The notes beneath the pieces are model-generated. The model did not search any database. It was not told where the DNA came from and saw only the letters and a program-made list of their open reading frames with translations. Positions 42,479 to 42,777 of a stretch of 42,777 nucleotides of DNA are shown one piece after another (within the stretch, counting starts at the first letter, position 1; every line of letters begins with the position of its first letter). Where the stretch lies: positions 194,124 to 236,900 of the forward strand of contig JBNGIQ010009375.1 of NCBI GenBank assembly GCA_049999765.1, in the 5' to 3' direction. Made by a program: the position numbers and the translations under genes. Source of the DNA: Phaeoceros laevis (lineage: Eukaryota > Anthocerotophyta > Anthocerotopsida > Notothyladales).

Positions 42479-42777
42479 ATGGGGGACGTTGCTGAGTACC
42501 GGTGTTTCGTGGGAGGCCTTGCCTGGGCCACAGACGATGGGCGCCTGCAGGATGCCTTCAGCAAGTTCGGCGAGGTTGTGGAGTCCAAGGTTATCAAGGA
42601 CCGCGAGACAGATAGGTCTCGGGGCTTCGGCTTTGTCACGTTTGCTGATGAGCAAGCCATGAAGGAGGCCATTGAGGCCATGAATGGCCAGGAGCTGGAC
42701 GGCAGGAACATCACTGTGAACCAAGCTCAGTCCCGGGGCAGCGGAGGTGCACGTGGCGGCCCTGGTGGCGGCGGAAG
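42479..42777 (+). CDS. Glycine-rich RNA-binding protein (GRP7/8-like), partial at right edge
   Basis: ATG 42479 opens [16 protein letters not shown], an RRM with RNP2 (CFVGGL) and RNP1 (SRGFGFVTF), then [20 protein letters not shown] and the start of a Gly/Arg tail ([13 protein letters not shown]), which runs off the window. The 99 codons seen have no intron. In the plant family these proteins bind RNA in nucleus and cytoplasm, act as RNA chaperones in cold and stress, and regulate splicing, including their own in Arabidopsis. The short N-terminus before the RRM is the family norm, so the start is secure. Confidence 0.95.
   Translation, partial: MGDVAEYRCFVGGLAWATDDGRLQDAFSKFGEVVESKVIKDRETDRSRGFGFVTFADEQAMKEAIEAMNGQELDGRNITVNQAQSRGSGGARGGPGGGG

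Noticed and set aside
1-42777. CRISPR array, prophage or bacterial mobile element
   Set aside because: No regularly spaced short repeats with unique spacers, phage genes, integrases or transposases were found; the spliced genes show a eukaryotic genome.

Overview
The window looks like nuclear DNA of a land plant. It has spliceosomal genes with short introns (mostly about 70-200 bases), GT-AG junctions, plant-type receptor proteins, and a glycine-rich RNA-binding protein gene at the right edge. The mix of a bacterial-type peptidoglycan lytic transglycosylase, a TPR-CHAT protein and an unusual receptor kinase points to an early-diverging lineage (bryophyte or lycophyte grade). The species cannot be fixed from sequence alone. 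Two 100-base N runs mark assembly gaps.

Left part (1-9.2 kb): a partial MltB-like lytic transglycosylase (-) stands head to head with a complete ten-exon DPH2 (+). Then come decayed pieces: an F-box/kelch fragment and two exons of a fatty acid 2-hydroxylase. They are followed by a helical-bundle gene (7.66 kb onward) whose 3' part is broken or oddly spliced.

Middle (9.2-28.5 kb): an intronless 2105-residue TPR-CHAT-TPR-CHAT protein (-), convergent with the helical-bundle gene. Then an eight-exon NAD kinase (-) head to head with a zinc-ribbon/BTB protein (+), a malectin-like LRR receptor-like protein without kinase (-), and a small conserved SWADQWD protein (+). Several kilobases between these hold nothing I can recognise.

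Right part (28.5-42.8 kb): a receptor kinase whose ectodomain is a phytocyanin domain (-), a sixteen-exon CCDC93 homologue (-), and head to head with it a six-exon BSD-domain protein (+). A complex minisatellite, a tRNA-derived SINE-like element and AT-rich sequence follow, then the start of the RNA-binding protein gene.

For the spliced genes I rebuilt exon chains by eye. Summed exon lengths are multiples of three and phases match at each junction, which supports the models, but none is checked against transcripts. The most interesting items are the plant lytic transglycosylase, the double CHAT protein and its helical-bundle neighbour, and the phytocyanin receptor kinase.
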